A stretch of 64,000 bases of DNA from Roseospira goensis (lineage in GTDB: Bacteria > Pseudomonadota > Alphaproteobacteria > Rhodospirillales > Rhodospirillaceae): contig NZ_JACIGI010000005.1 of NCBI RefSeq assembly GCF_014197795.1, positions 86,700 through 150,699 of the forward strand, written 5' to 3'. Made by a program: the position numbers and the translations under genes. The notes beneath the pieces were generated by a model. That model saw only the letters and a program-made list of their open reading frames with translations. It searched no databases and was not told the origin of the DNA. Positions 48,475 to 57,418 of the stretch are shown here, piece by piece (the stretch's first letter is position 1; the number at the start of each line of letters is the position of its first letter).

Positions 48475-49404
48475 ATGACCGAGCCCGGCACGCCGGCGAT
48501 CGACCCCGCGTTGGAGGCGGCCTACAACTGCCGCGCCGCCGTGCCGGACCATCCCGCCATCTTCGCCCGCTGGGCCGAGCACAGCGCCGCGGTGCGCACC
48601 GAGGCCGGCGAGAGCCTGCGCCGCGATCTGCGCTACGGGGACGGGTCACGCCGGACCCTGGACCTGTTCGGCGGCGCCCTGGGCATGCTGCCGCGGCCGC
48701 TGCTGATCTTCCTGCACGGCGGCTACTGGCAGTCCATGGACAAGAGTTCGTTCAGCTTCCTCGCCCCGCGGCTGATCGAGGCCGGGGCGGCGGTGGCGGT
48801 CGTCAACTACCCGTTGTGTCCCGAGGCGTCGTTGCCGGTCATCGTCGCGGCCGTGCGCGAGGCCGTGCAGATGCTCTGGCACGAGGCGACGCCGCTGGGC
48901 CTGGACCGGCGCCGCTTCATCGTCGCGGGCCATTCGGCCGGCGGCCACCTGGTGGCCGAGTTGATGTGCACGCGCTGGCCGGACGTGGATGCGGCCATGC
49001 CCGTCGATGCCGTCAAGGGCGGGGTTGCCCTCAGCGGTCTGTTCGACCTGCGCCCCCTGGTGCGCACCAGCATCAACGAGAAGCTCGGCCTGGACGGCCC
49101 GGCCGCCGAGCGCAACAGCCCGCTGTTCCGCGACCCGGTACCCGGGGGCTCGCTGACCCTGGCGGTGGGCGAGCTGGAGCACGAGGCGTTCCACGGCCAG
49201 GCGGCGCGACTGGCGCAACGCTGGGCCGCGCTGGGTGTCAACGAGACCTGGCTGACACTGCCCGGCCGCCATCACTTCTCGGTCGTCGACGCGCTGGCCG
49301 ATCCGTACGCCGAGCTGTTCCACGACACGCTAGGCCGGCTCGGCCTGGGCCAGCGGCGGACGACGCGGGACTTGACGGACTCCCGGGCCGCGCCCAAGGT
49401 CTGA
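48475..49404 (+). CDS. Alpha/beta hydrolase, kynurenine formamidase (AFMID)-like
   Basis: Serine hydrolase of 309 residues. FLHGGYWQSMDKSSF has the HGGYW motif typical of eukaryote-type arylformamidases. FIVAGHSAGGHLVAELM contains the nucleophile elbow GxSxG, with the Ser in HSAGG. An Asp (near AVGELEHEAF or DLRP) and the His of GRHHFSVVDAL complete the triad. The start at 48475 follows GGAGG and lies just past the aroC stop. No other kynurenine-pathway gene is present, so it may act on another small ester or formamide. Confidence 0.78.
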   Translation: MTEPGTPAIDPALEAAYNCRAAVPDHPAIFARWAEHSAAVRTEAGESLRRDLRYGDGSRRTLDLFGGALGMLPRPLLIFLHGGYWQSMDKSSFSFLAPRLIEAGAAVAVVNYPLCPEASLPVIVAAVREAVQMLWHEATPLGLDRRRFIVAGHSAGGHLVAELMCTRWPDVDAAMPVDAVKGGVALSGLFDLRPLVRTSINEKLGLDGPAAERNSPLFRDPVPGGSLTLAVGELEHEAFHGQAARLAQRWAALGVNETWLTLPGRHHFSVVDALADPYAELFHDTLGRLGLGQRRTTRDLTDSRAAPKV

Positions 49405-49496
49405 CCGGTCCGGCCGGTGCCGCCCGCGCGGCCGGGTCCGGCTCCGTCTTGTCGGCGGGCCGCCCCTTTTCAGACAGCGAGACAGGGCCAGAGGCG

Positions 49497-49739
49497 ATGC
49501 AGAAGATCTTCGTGTTCCTCAAATGCGACCTGGGCCACGCCTATGACGTGGCCGCCGCCCTGGTGGACGGTCTGGAGGAGGTCTCGGAGGTGGACAGCAT
49601 TTCCGGGCAGTACGACCTGCTGGCCAAGTTCTACCTGCCCAAGGACTACGACGTCGGTCGCTTCGTGACCGAGCACGTCCAGACCATCAAGGGGGTCAAG
49701 GACACCTTCACCCTGGTGGCCTTCAACGCCTTCACCTGA
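49497..49739 (+). CDS. Stand-alone Lrp/AsnC ligand-binding (RAM) domain protein
   Basis: An 80-residue protein resembling the effector half of Lrp/AsnC regulators (IFVFLKCDLGHAYDVAAALVDGLEEVSEVDSISGQYDLLAKFYLPKDYDVGRFVTEHVQTIKGVKDTFTLVAF), with no DNA-binding helix-turn-helix. Such proteins form amino-acid-binding oligomers or mixed assemblies with full-length Lrp proteins. The start at 49497 has CAGAGG. No partner is seen nearby. Confidence 0.85.
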   Translation: MQKIFVFLKCDLGHAYDVAAALVDGLEEVSEVDSISGQYDLLAKFYLPKDYDVGRFVTEHVQTIKGVKDTFTLVAFNAFT

Positions 49740-49786
49740 AGGCGCACCTGGGCGAGACCGCTGGCCGGCGGCCGGCCGGCCGCCTC

Positions 49787-49848
49787 AGAGCCGATTGTTC
49801 GGAATCGCAACCGCAGATGCGGTCCGATTTCGAACGTGAATCGGCTCT
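49787..49848. repeat. Long palindromic element 1
   Basis: Outer arms AGAGCCGATT/AATCGGCTCT, middle arms GTTCGGAATCG/CGATTTCGAAC (one mismatch), inner arms CCGCA/TGCGG: a nearly continuous 62-bp hairpin. Resembles dispersed palindromes of alphaproteobacterial genomes. Confidence 0.75.
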
Positions 49849-49860
49849 AAATTATTGATT

Positions 49861-49927
49861 CTAGAGCAGAGTCATGCGCCGAAATGGGACCGCGGCGCGA
49901 GTCCGTTTTTGGCGCGATCTGCTCTAG
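49861..49927. repeat. Long palindromic element 2
   Basis: Outer arms CTAGAGCAGA/TCTGCTCTAG, inner arms beginning GCGCCGAAA and ending TTTTTGGCGC with a few mismatches: a 67-bp hairpin. It lies 12 bases after element 1 and supplies the TAG stop of the convergent membrane-protein gene. Same general type as element 1 but a different sequence. Confidence 0.75.
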
Positions 49928-50289
49928 CCGCCCATCACGCCCCGGAAGAACACCAGCGCGACCAGCGCCAGCGCGTAGACCACCCCGACCACGGCGGCCA
50001 AAAACAGCACGTTGCCCAGGGTCAGAAGGGGGTGGTGGTCGCGCTCGCGCGCCCGCCGCCCCGGGGCGCGCAACTCCCGACCCGCCAGCACCACCAGATA
50101 GAAGCGCCGCCGGAACAGTGGGATCGACAGGCGGGCGTCGATGGCGTGCCGGCGGACCTCCTCGTGCACCAGCGTGCCGGCATCGTTGGCGGCGCCAGGG
50201 GAGGCGGTCCCTGCGCCGCCGGCCTCGGTGCCGGCTTGGGTGTCCGACGCGTCCGTTGGGCGGGGTGTGGGCTGCGGCGACAGGGTCAT
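49924..50289 (-). CDS. Hypothetical small membrane protein
   Basis: A 121-residue protein I do not recognise. The first 45 residues are Pro/Ser/Thr/Ala-rich (low complexity), followed by HEEVRRHAIDARLSIPLFRRRFYLVVLAGRELRAPGRRARERDHHPLLTLGNVLFLAAVVGVVYALALVALVFFRGVMGG. One transmembrane helix lies near the C-terminus, so the basic middle part is likely cytoplasmic. The ATG at 50289 has only a weak RBS. Its stop codon is contributed by palindromic element 2, suggesting that the C-terminus was remade by insertion. Confidence 0.6.
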   Translation of the reverse strand: MTLSPQPTPRPTDASDTQAGTEAGGAGTASPGAANDAGTLVHEEVRRHAIDARLSIPLFRRRFYLVVLAGRELRAPGRRARERDHHPLLTLGNVLFLAAVVGVVYALALVALVFFRGVMGG

Positions 50290-50444
50290 GGCGGGCGGCC
50301 CTCCTGGAACCCATCGGGCGTCGACGTTCGGACCCCAGTGTAGGGCGGCATCGGCCGCAGCGCCATGCCCTTGCAGCGCGACGACCCGTCGCGGCGGCGC
50401 CATGCGGTTGCCCTAATCCTGCCCAGAGATCCTGCCCACAGTGT

Positions 50445-50500
50445 GGGAGATCGTGTGTGGGGGATCATGTCTGGGGGATCGTGTTTGGGGGACCGTGGGG
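50445..50500. repeat. Four tandem 14-bp repeats upstream of a LysR gene
   Basis: GGGAGATCGTGTGT, GGGGGATCATGTCT, GGGGGATCGTGTTT and GGGGGACCGTGGGG, each exactly 14 bp, about 72 bases before the LysR start. Spacing of 14 bp is not a helical repeat; they may be slippage products or binding sites. Confidence 0.65.
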
Positions 50501-50572
50501 CGCGTTCTGAATCGCCCGGTCCGCCCCGTTCCCGATCGCCGGACACGTGCGCGCATCCGTGAGGCCCTGGCC

Positions 50573-51460
50573 ATGGAAATGCATCAGGTGCGGTACTTCC
50601 TCGCGCTGGCCGAGTCGCTCAATTTCACCCGGGCGGCCGAGGTGTGCCACGTCTCGCAACCCTCCTTGACCAAGGCGATCAAGAAGCTGGAGGAGGAATT
50701 GGGCGGCCAGCTCTTCCGGCGCGAGCGCAACCTGACCCACCTGACCGACCTGGGCCACCTGATGAAGCCGCACCTGGAGGCGGTGATGGCGGCCAGCGCG
50801 GCGGCGCGCGTCGAGGCCCAGTGTTTCCGGACCCTGGAGAAGGCGCCGCTCAACATCGGCGTCATGTGCACCATCGGTCCGCGCCGCCTGATCCGCTTCT
50901 TCCAGCGCCTGGAGGCCGAGGTGCCGACCCTGGAGGTGAGCCTGCGCGAGGGGCCGGCGGACTGGGTCATGGATCTGATGATGCAGGGCGAGCTGGACCT
51001 GGCGCTGCTGTCGCTGCCCGCCTTCCCCGAGCGCCTGGACGCCCGCACCCTGTTCACCGAACGCTATGTCATCGCCTTCCCCGCCGGCCACCGCTTCGAT
51101 GCCATGACGACCGTGCCGCTCGATGCACTCGACGGCGAGGACTACCTGAACCGCTCCAACTGCGAGTTCGGCGATTACATGCGGGCGCTGCATCCGGACC
51201 GGCCGGAACCGGGCGTGCGGGTGCGGTACGAGACCGAGCGCGAGGACTGGATCCAGGCCATGATCCTGGCCGGCATGGGCTGTGCCGTGATGCCCGAGTT
51301 CCTGCCCATCATGCCGGGCATCGTCACCCGCGAGCTGGTCCGCCCCGCCGTCAGCCGCGAGATCAGCCTGGTCACCGTCGCCGGTCGGCGCTTCTCGCCC
51401 GCCGTGCGGGCCGTCATCGCCCTGGCGGAGCGGTTTGACTGGACGGGCTGCGAGCCGTGA
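50573..51460 (+). CDS. LysR-family transcriptional regulator
   Basis: A 295-residue regulator. The N-terminal winged helix is [52 protein letters not shown], residues 1-52. The effector domain shows [36 protein letters not shown] and [31 protein letters not shown], with a possible Cys-based sensor (MGCAVMPEF). The family is similar to CynR/OxyR-like groups, but the ligand is unknown. It has no divergent target gene beside it, so its regulon is not evident. Four 14-bp repeats precede it. Confidence 0.9.
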   Translation: MEMHQVRYFLALAESLNFTRAAEVCHVSQPSLTKAIKKLEEELGGQLFRRERNLTHLTDLGHLMKPHLEAVMAASAAARVEAQCFRTLEKAPLNIGVMCTIGPRRLIRFFQRLEAEVPTLEVSLREGPADWVMDLMMQGELDLALLSLPAFPERLDARTLFTERYVIAFPAGHRFDAMTTVPLDALDGEDYLNRSNCEFGDYMRALHPDRPEPGVRVRYETEREDWIQAMILAGMGCAVMPEFLPIMPGIVTRELVRPAVSREISLVTVAGRRFSPAVRAVIALAERFDWTGCEP

Positions 51461-51500
51461 CGCAGGGTCGGTCCTACCGAAACCGACAATGGCCCTGCCG

Positions 51501-52559
51501 ATGCGCGTTGACCTGTTCGACTTCGACCTGCCGCCCGATCGCATCGCCGACCGTCCGGCCCAGCCGCGCGACGCCGCCCGCCTGCTGCGGGTGACGGCCG
51601 ACGGCGCCCTGGAGGACCGCGGCGTCCGTGACCTGCCCGCCCTGCTCGATCCCGGCGACGTGCTGGTGCTCAACGACACCCGGGTGATCCCGGCGCGGCT
51701 GTTCGGGCGCGTCGGACGCGCGCGCGTGCAGGTGATGCTGCACCGGCGGGTGGCGGACGACACCTGGTGCGCCTTCGCGCGGCCGGCCCGCAAGCTGGCG
51801 CCCGGCACGGCGATCGCGTTGACCGAGACCTTCACCGGCACCTGCGTGGCCAAGGGCGAGGGCGGCGAGGTGACGGTGCGCTTCGACCGCGGTGGCGCCG
51901 ACCTGATGGCCGCGTTGCAGGCCCATGGACACGTGCCGCTGCCGCCCTACATCCGCCGGCCCGACGACGCCCGCGACCGGGCGGATTATCAGACCGTTCA
52001 CGCCCGGTCCGACGGCGCCGTGGCCGCGCCCACGGCCGGGCTGCACATGACCGAGCGCCTGTTCGCCGCCCTCGACGCGCGGGGGGTGCACCGGGTCACG
52101 GTGACCCTGCACGTGGGCGCCGGCACCTTCCTGCCGGTCAAGGTGGCCGACACCGCCGCCCACCGCATGCATGTCGAGGACGGCGTGATCACCGCCGAGG
52201 CCGCCACCGCCCTCAACCGGGCGCGCGCCGCCGGCGGGCGGGTGGTGGCCGTCGGCACCACCGCGCTGCGCATCCTGGAGACCGCCGCGGCCGACGACGG
52301 CACGCTGGCGCCGTTCGCCGGCGGCACCGACCTGTTCATCACCCCGGGCTACCGTTTCAAGGTCGTGGACCGGCTGATGACCAACTTTCACCTGCCGCGC
52401 AGCACGCTGTTCATGCTGGTGTCGGCGTTCTCCGGCCTGGAGACCATGCGGGCCGCCTATGCCCATGCCGTGGCGGGCGGCTACCGCTTCTACAGCTATG
52501 GAGACGCCTGCCTGCTGGAGCGGGCCGCACCGATTGACGCGTCCCGGCCCTCTGACTAA
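51501..52559 (+). CDS. queA: S-adenosylmethionine:tRNA ribosyltransferase-isomerase
   Basis: Transfers the ribosyl moiety of SAM to preQ1 in tRNA during queuosine synthesis; 352 residues. [29 protein letters not shown] is the canonical N-terminus. [54 protein letters not shown] and [19 protein letters not shown] are invariant stretches. An ATG at 51489 adds four residues; MRVDLF is preferred by homology. The usual tgt neighbour is absent. Confidence 0.95.
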   Translation: MRVDLFDFDLPPDRIADRPAQPRDAARLLRVTADGALEDRGVRDLPALLDPGDVLVLNDTRVIPARLFGRVGRARVQVMLHRRVADDTWCAFARPARKLAPGTAIALTETFTGTCVAKGEGGEVTVRFDRGGADLMAALQAHGHVPLPPYIRRPDDARDRADYQTVHARSDGAVAAPTAGLHMTERLFAALDARGVHRVTVTLHVGAGTFLPVKVADTAAHRMHVEDGVITAEAATALNRARAAGGRVVAVGTTALRILETAAADDGTLAPFAGGTDLFITPGYRFKVVDRLMTNFHLPRSTLFMLVSAFSGLETMRAAYAHAVAGGYRFYSYGDACLLERAAPIDASRPSD

Positions 52560-52645
52560 ATCGACAGTCACGGGGCGCGGTCCGGCCGATCGAGTCAGGC
52601 GACCCGGAGCCGCCGTCTCCCGAGCGACCGCCCGGAGTTGAGTGC

Positions 52646-53116
52646 ATGATCCGAATCCCCCGGCGCCACCTGGCCGCGATCGAAGCGGTGCTGGACGTCG
52701 CGTATCACGGCGGTTCGGTGCCGGTCCGCGGGGCGGAGATCGCGGAGCGTCTGGGCCTGCCGCGGCGCTACCTGGAACAGAGCCTGCAAGCGTTGGCCAG
52801 GGCCGGGATCCTGCTGGCCCAGCGCGGCCCGCGGGGCGGCTACCGACTGGCGCGGGAGCGCCGCCGCATTTCCGTGGGGGAGATCGTCCGGGCGCTGGAG
52901 TCCGACGACGGCGGCGAGACGCCGGCCAACGGCGAGCCGGCGGCGGCGGCGTCGGCCTCGGCCCTGGGACAGGCGGTGATCGCGCCGATGGCGGAGGCGG
53001 CGGAGCGCGCGCTCCAGACCCACCTGGAGACCCTGACGATCGAGGACCTGTGCCGCGAAGGGCGGGCGCAGGGGGTGCGCGGCGCCCGCGACGAGGCCAT
53101 CGACTTTACGATCTAG
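52646..53116 (+). CDS. Rrf2-family transcriptional regulator
   Basis: A 156-residue winged-helix regulator: RHLAAIEAVLDVAYHGGSVPVRGAEIAERLGLPRRYLEQSLQALARAGILLAQRGPRGGYRLARERRRISVGEIVRALE matches Rrf2 proteins over the first 90 residues. The three-Cys cluster of IscR/NsrR-type iron-sulfur members is missing; only one Cys (near residue 137) is seen. It should therefore sense by another means, as CymR does. Start at 52646, no obvious RBS. The genes it controls are not evident. Confidence 0.85.
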   Translation: MIRIPRRHLAAIEAVLDVAYHGGSVPVRGAEIAERLGLPRRYLEQSLQALARAGILLAQRGPRGGYRLARERRRISVGEIVRALESDDGGETPANGEPAAAASASALGQAVIAPMAEAAERALQTHLETLTIEDLCREGRAQGVRGARDEAIDFTI

Positions 53117-53136
53117 CGCCGATCCACGCTGCGGGA

Positions 53137-54123
53137 TCAGGAGGCGCGGCGGTGCGCGCTCAGGCGGTCCATGGCGCCGGTCCAGGAGGCGCTGTCCAGG
53201 ATCATCAGGCAGGCATCCAGGCGGGCGCCCAGGTGGTGGCGGGCGACGTCGTCGGCCGGGTCGACGCGCCCGGCGTGCATGGGCTCCATGTGCTCCAGCA
53301 GCCGCCGATAGGCCGCCACCAGCCGGAACACCCGCACCCGGTCCCGCGCGACGGGGGCTTCGGTGCCGAAATAGGCGTCCAGCAGCGCCCCGACCTGATC
53401 GGCATTCAGGTTGGCGCGGTCGGCCAGCCGCGCCAGATCGTGGTGCGGGTCGCCCATGGCCGAGGCCCGCCAGTCCAGGAACACCACCCGCGTCCCGGTG
53501 TCGAAGCAGGCTTCGGGGGCCAGCGCGTTGACGCAGGGCACCGGGGCCGTCGGCACGCTGGCGAGGACGTCACGGCACTGCCCGATGATGTCGTGCACCA
53601 TGTTGAGCTTGCGCAGGGGCAGGTCCAGGGCGCTGTCGCGCTGCCATGGGCGCGCCGGGTCCATGCCCGCGAAGGGATCGTCGGCGCCCTCGAACGCCAG
53701 ACCGCTGGCGTGCAGCAGGCGCGCCGATCGCCCGACGCGCGCCAGCAGCGCCGGGTCGATCACCGTGATGGCGGTGGCGGGCGCGCCCGCCCACAGGGGG
53801 TAGACCCACAGGCCGTCGCGGCGGTCGAACTGGATCGTCGCCGGCGTCACCCCCAGCGGACCGGCCAGCGCCAGGTTGCGGCCCTCGGCGGCGGGGCGCC
53901 AGGGACCGGAAGGCGGCTGGGTCTCGTCGTCGCGGCTGTCGTCGTCGATCGGCAGGCGCACCACCAGGGCCTCGTCGGTGCCCTCCCACTCGACGATGCA
54001 GTACACCGGGCCGCCGGCCTCGTCGTGCAGCGGGGTGACGAGCACGTCCTCGGGGTCGAGCCCGCGCAGGGCGCCCACCCGCTCGCACAGATACACGGTC
54101 AGGGCGTCGGGGGTCGTCGTCAC
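53137..54123 (-). CDS. Aminoglycoside-phosphotransferase/choline-kinase-like protein
   Basis: A 328-residue kinase-fold protein. VVFLDWRASAMGDPHHDLARLADRAN matches the Brenner motif and metal-binding Asp of the APH family. PLRKLNMVHDIIGQCRDVLA and the N-terminal Val/Leu-rich strands fit the fold, but the usual HxDxxxxN catalytic loop reads CVNALAPEACFDTGTRV, and no His-Gly-Asp is visible, so catalysis is doubtful. The start is GTG, overlapping the stop of the upstream TPR/glycosyltransferase gene by 4 bp (GTGA). The pair likely works together on a glycan, but substrate is unknown. Confidence 0.65.
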   Translation of the reverse strand: MTTTPDALTVYLCERVGALRGLDPEDVLVTPLHDEAGGPVYCIVEWEGTDEALVVRLPIDDDSRDDETQPPSGPWRPAAEGRNLALAGPLGVTPATIQFDRRDGLWVYPLWAGAPATAITVIDPALLARVGRSARLLHASGLAFEGADDPFAGMDPARPWQRDSALDLPLRKLNMVHDIIGQCRDVLASVPTAPVPCVNALAPEACFDTGTRVVFLDWRASAMGDPHHDLARLADRANLNADQVGALLDAYFGTEAPVARDRVRVFRLVAAYRRLLEHMEPMHAGRVDPADDVARHHLGARLDACLMILDSASWTGAMDRLSAHRRAS

Positions 54124-56609
54124 GGTGTGCCTCCGGCCGCCCGGGCGGCGTCGCGATAGTGCGTCACGGCGGCGGCGGCCCGGGCCACCGGGCGCGACCA
54201 GTCCCGCGGCACGGTCTGGCGCGCCAGGCGCAGGCTCGGATACCAGGGTGTCCGCGTGCCGGACAGACCCCAGCGCCAGTCGGCCGCGAACGGCAGCAGC
54301 AGCAGGCCGGGCACCGCCAGGCTGCCGGTCAGGTGCGCCACCAGCGCGTCGGCGCTGACCACCATGTCGCAGGCCGTGATCTGCGCCGCCAGCCCGTCGA
54401 GGTCGGTGGCGGCGTCGATCTCGGGGTCGATCACCGCGTCGAGGGTCCGTTCGGCGCGCAGGCGCTCCAGCTTGGCGCGGGCGGAGCCGGGCTGGAGGGC
54501 GACGAAGCGCACCCCCTCGAGGGCGAACAGCGGGTCCAGCGCCGACAGCGGCACCCGCCGCTCGCGCCGTCGGCGGGACCCCAGCGGCGACCAGCACAGC
54601 CCGACCAGCAGCGCCTCGCCGTCCGCCAGGTAGCGCTCGCGCAGCGCTGCCGCGCGCCCCTCGTCGGCGGCGATGGTGGGGCGCCCGGTCACGCCGGCGG
54701 CGGGTTCCGGGGCCACCAGCCGGGGCAGGCTGCCGAACGGCACCTGGGCCACCACGTCCGGGGCGTGCACGGCCTCCGCCGGCGGGTCGGCGACCGGCAC
54801 CACCGTGACGTCGGGCATGCCGCGCGCCAGCAGCGGCACCAGGCGCGGGTCGGCCTCGATCACCAGCGGTCCGTTGGCGAGGCGTGCCGCGGCCGGGGCC
54901 AGCCGCAGGAACATCAGCTCCTCGACCACCCCCTGCATCTCGTGCCAGATGAGCAGGCGGCGGCCGTCCAGCGGCTCGCCCTCCCAGGGGCGTTGACCGA
55001 ACGAGTCGGGCGGCCGGTCGGTCTTCAGCACCCGCCACTCGTACTCCTCCCAGCCGTCGGTCCAGTCGCCGCGCTTCAGCAGGGCCAGCGCCAGGGCCAG
55101 GTGGGCGTCGGGGCTGTCCGGGTCGCTGTCGAGCACGCGACCATGATGCTCGATGGCGGGATCAAGCTGGTTGCGGCTCTCCAGCACGCGCGCGATCAGC
55201 GACCGGCACCAGGTCTGCGCCGGGTCGCGCAACAGGGCGGCATGGCAGGCGGCCATCGCCTCGTCGGGACGCTGGGCCTGCTCCAGAATCTGTGCCAGGT
55301 CACGGTAGGGTGCCGCCGCCGCCGGGTCCGCGGCGACCGCCCGGGCGCATACGCCGGCGGCCTCGTCCAGGCGTCCGAGTTGGTGCAGCAGTCCCGCATG
55401 GACCAGCAGCAGCGGCACATGGCGGGTGCGGCCCAGGCTCGCCTCGGTCCGCTCCACCAGCGCCAACGCGGCCTCCGCGTCGCCGCCGGCCTGCAGCGAC
55501 AGCGCTCGTTCGCGGGTGACCTCGGGATCGTCCGGGCGGTGTTCGGCCAGCCGCTCCAGCAGGCCGGTGGCGGTGCCCGGATCGCCAAGGCGGCGCAGGG
55601 CGTCGGCCGCCCCCAGCGCCAGCGCGGCCAGATCGTCGTCCAGCGGACTGGGGGCCGCCACCGCCAGCGCCCCGGCGCGCTGGTAGAGCTGGCGCGCGGC
55701 CTCGCGGTGTCCGGCCTCGCTGGCCTCGTGGGCCTGATCCATGAGCGCGCGCGGGCCGTCCGGGCCGGCCTCGACCAGCAGCCCGTGTTCCGCATCGGCG
55801 GTGTGATCCGGTCCGGTTTCGGCGCCGGTCTGCGGCACCTGGGCGCGGACCTCTAGGATGTCGGCATCGGCCGGAAACAGGGCGGCGAGGCGGGTCAGCA
55901 GGCGGTCGGCTCCGGCCTCGTCGCCGGCCTCGTGCAACGCCGCGGCCATCTCCGTGACCGGGCCGCGCGCGACCCCGGACGGCAGCCCCAGCATCCATGG
56001 GTCCGCCGTCGATGGCGTCAGGGTGACCAGCGCGGCGACGGCGTGGCGCCAGGCGACCAGGGCGCCGGCGCGGTCGTTCAGCCCCTCCAGCGCGCAGGCC
56101 AGCCCGACGCAGGCCCCGACGGCGTTCGGGACGCGCGCCAGCGCATAGCGAAAGTGGGCCTCGGCGGTGCCCGGTGAACCGTCGGCGAGGCAGGCGCCGC
56201 CCAGGGCCACGCTGAGGGCGACATCGTCGTCGCCGAGATCGTCGCGGGCCGCCTCCAGCCAGTCGCGACCGTCGGCGGCGTCGCCCTGGCGCAGCGCGGC
56301 CAGACCGATCATGCGCATGAGGTTGCCCCGGTTGCGGGGCAGGGGTTCCGTTTCGAGGGCGTCGGCGAGGGCGCGCACGCCGCTATCGTCACCCGCGGCG
56401 AACAGGCGGCGCGCCTGGGTCACCGCGTGCACGGTCTGGGTGCCCGCCGGGTCGGTGGGCGGTTCGGCCGTGCCGGCGTCGGGGTAGGGATCGGGATGGG
56501 GATCGGGATCGCGGGCGGGCGGTCCGGCGGCCACCGGGCGGTCGTCGGCGAGGACCGCGCCCTCCGCCGCGCCGTCGTCCGTGGGGTTCACTGACCGCCT
56601 GTCCGCCAT
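54120..56609 (-). CDS. TPR-repeat protein with glycosyltransferase-like C-terminal domain
   Basis: An 829-residue protein. After a Pro/Asp-rich N-terminal tail (1-55) come TPR/Sel1-like helical repeats to about residue 540 (for example RLDEAAGVCARAVAADPAAAAPYRDLAQILEQAQRPDEAMAACHAAL). The C-terminus from about 560 is glycosyltransferase-like (GT41/GT9-related family): WEGEPLDGRRLLIWHEMQGVVEELMF, VGLCWSPLGSRRRRERRVPL and DWRWGLSGTRTPWYPSLRL. The conserved EQGxGD of related proteins is altered to EMQGVVEE. Start ATG 56609, or GTG 56615. The protein is likely cytoplasmic and may glycosylate a protein. Confidence 0.78.
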   Translation of the reverse strand: MADRRSVNPTDDGAAEGAVLADDRPVAAGPPARDPDPHPDPYPDAGTAEPPTDPAGTQTVHAVTQARRLFAAGDDSGVRALADALETEPLPRNRGNLMRMIGLAALRQGDAADGRDWLEAARDDLGDDDVALSVALGGACLADGSPGTAEAHFRYALARVPNAVGACVGLACALEGLNDRAGALVAWRHAVAALVTLTPSTADPWMLGLPSGVARGPVTEMAAALHEAGDEAGADRLLTRLAALFPADADILEVRAQVPQTGAETGPDHTADAEHGLLVEAGPDGPRALMDQAHEASEAGHREAARQLYQRAGALAVAAPSPLDDDLAALALGAADALRRLGDPGTATGLLERLAEHRPDDPEVTRERALSLQAGGDAEAALALVERTEASLGRTRHVPLLLVHAGLLHQLGRLDEAAGVCARAVAADPAAAAPYRDLAQILEQAQRPDEAMAACHAALLRDPAQTWCRSLIARVLESRNQLDPAIEHHGRVLDSDPDSPDAHLALALALLKRGDWTDGWEEYEWRVLKTDRPPDSFGQRPWEGEPLDGRRLLIWHEMQGVVEELMFLRLAPAAARLANGPLVIEADPRLVPLLARGMPDVTVVPVADPPAEAVHAPDVVAQVPFGSLPRLVAPEPAAGVTGRPTIAADEGRAAALRERYLADGEALLVGLCWSPLGSRRRRERRVPLSALDPLFALEGVRFVALQPGSARAKLERLRAERTLDAVIDPEIDAATDLDGLAAQITACDMVVSADALVAHLTGSLAVPGLLLLPFAADWRWGLSGTRTPWYPSLRLARQTVPRDWSRPVARAAAAVTHYRDAARAAGGTP

Positions 56610-56676
56610 CGACACCGTTCCTTGTTCCTTCTTGCTGTCCCCGGCCTGCCTTGCCGGGGGCGGCGGTCCGCGTCCG

Positions 56677-57363
56677 CTACTCCGCCGGCACGACGCGGAA
56701 GGTGTCGTGACAGGCGCGGCACATGCCGGTGACCCCCTGAACCGCCTCGATCACCGTGGCATAGTCGGCCGGTCCCGGATCGGCGGGCACGGCGCGGGCG
56801 ACGACGGCGAGCTCGGCGCCCGCTTGGTGGAACAGGCGCCCCATGGACCGGAAGTCCTCCGGCATGTAGCGGCCGAACCCACGGCCGCCACCCTGTCCCA
56901 TCCCGGGTCCTAGGCCCTGGGCCTGGCCGGGACCGACGCCGGCCTCGCGCATGGCCCGCTTCATGTCCACGATGGCCTGGTCGCTCAGGCCCTGATCGGC
57001 CAGGGACTCCCACATGACATGGCCGAAATCGAGCCGCAGGTCGGCGATCGTCGCCGCCGCCTCGAAGTCGCCGTCGGCCAGCGCCATCATGATGTCGTCG
57101 AGGGTGCGCATGTGACCGCGCATTTCGGCCAGGAAGGCGACCGCGACCGTCGGCGGCAGGGTGACCACGCGGCGCGGGTCGCTGGTGTCACTCGTTTCGC
57201 TGGTGTCGGCGGTGCCGGTGGTTTGCGCGGCGCCGGCGGTCGGCGGCGCTCCGGCCGCGGCCGCCAGGCTCAGCGCGGCGGCGACCGCCAGCGGCCGGAC
57301 GCGCCGCGCCACCGTCCGCATGTGTGCGCGGGGGGCCCCGCTGAGTCCGTTCTTATGGTTCAT
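56677..57363 (-). CDS. Cytochrome c'-like c-type cytochrome
   Basis: A periplasmic haem protein of 228 residues with a signal peptide ending near AGAAQ. The mature four-helix part has MRGHMRTLDDIMMALADGDFEAAATIADLRLDFGHVMW and the single haem motif CRACHDTFRV near the C-terminus, as in cytochrome c' (CxxCH close to the end). A Gly/Gln/Met-rich loop (GPGQAQGLGPGMGQGGG) interrupts the middle. The start is taken as ATG 57363 with GGAG; ATG 57321 is an alternative. Cytochromes c' bind NO or CO; no partner oxidoreductase is encoded nearby. Confidence 0.8.
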   Translation of the reverse strand: MNHKNGLSGAPRAHMRTVARRVRPLAVAAALSLAAAAGAPPTAGAAQTTGTADTSETSDTSDPRRVVTLPPTVAVAFLAEMRGHMRTLDDIMMALADGDFEAAATIADLRLDFGHVMWESLADQGLSDQAIVDMKRAMREAGVGPGQAQGLGPGMGQGGGRGFGRYMPEDFRSMGRLFHQAGAELAVVARAVPADPGPADYATVIEAVQGVTGMCRACHDTFRVVPAE

Positions 57364-57399
57364 GACTCCATCCAACGACCGATGACGACAGCACCCTAT

Positions 57400-57418
57400 T
57401 TCCCTGCAAATCAGGGAA
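57400..57418. promoter_or_regulatory. Operator-like inverted repeat upstream of the cytochrome c' gene
   Basis: Perfect 7-bp arms TTCCCTG/CAGGGAA around CAAAT. A minus-strand TTGACA lies at 57434-57439 with 17 bases to a -10 position that this repeat covers. A repressor site is plausible. The rest of the gap to 57582 shows no ORF. Confidence 0.45.

Noticed and set aside
49740-49930. tRNA or small structured RNA gene
   Set aside because: The long hairpins do not make a cloverleaf and lack T-loop and anticodon features; they fit dispersed palindromic elements.
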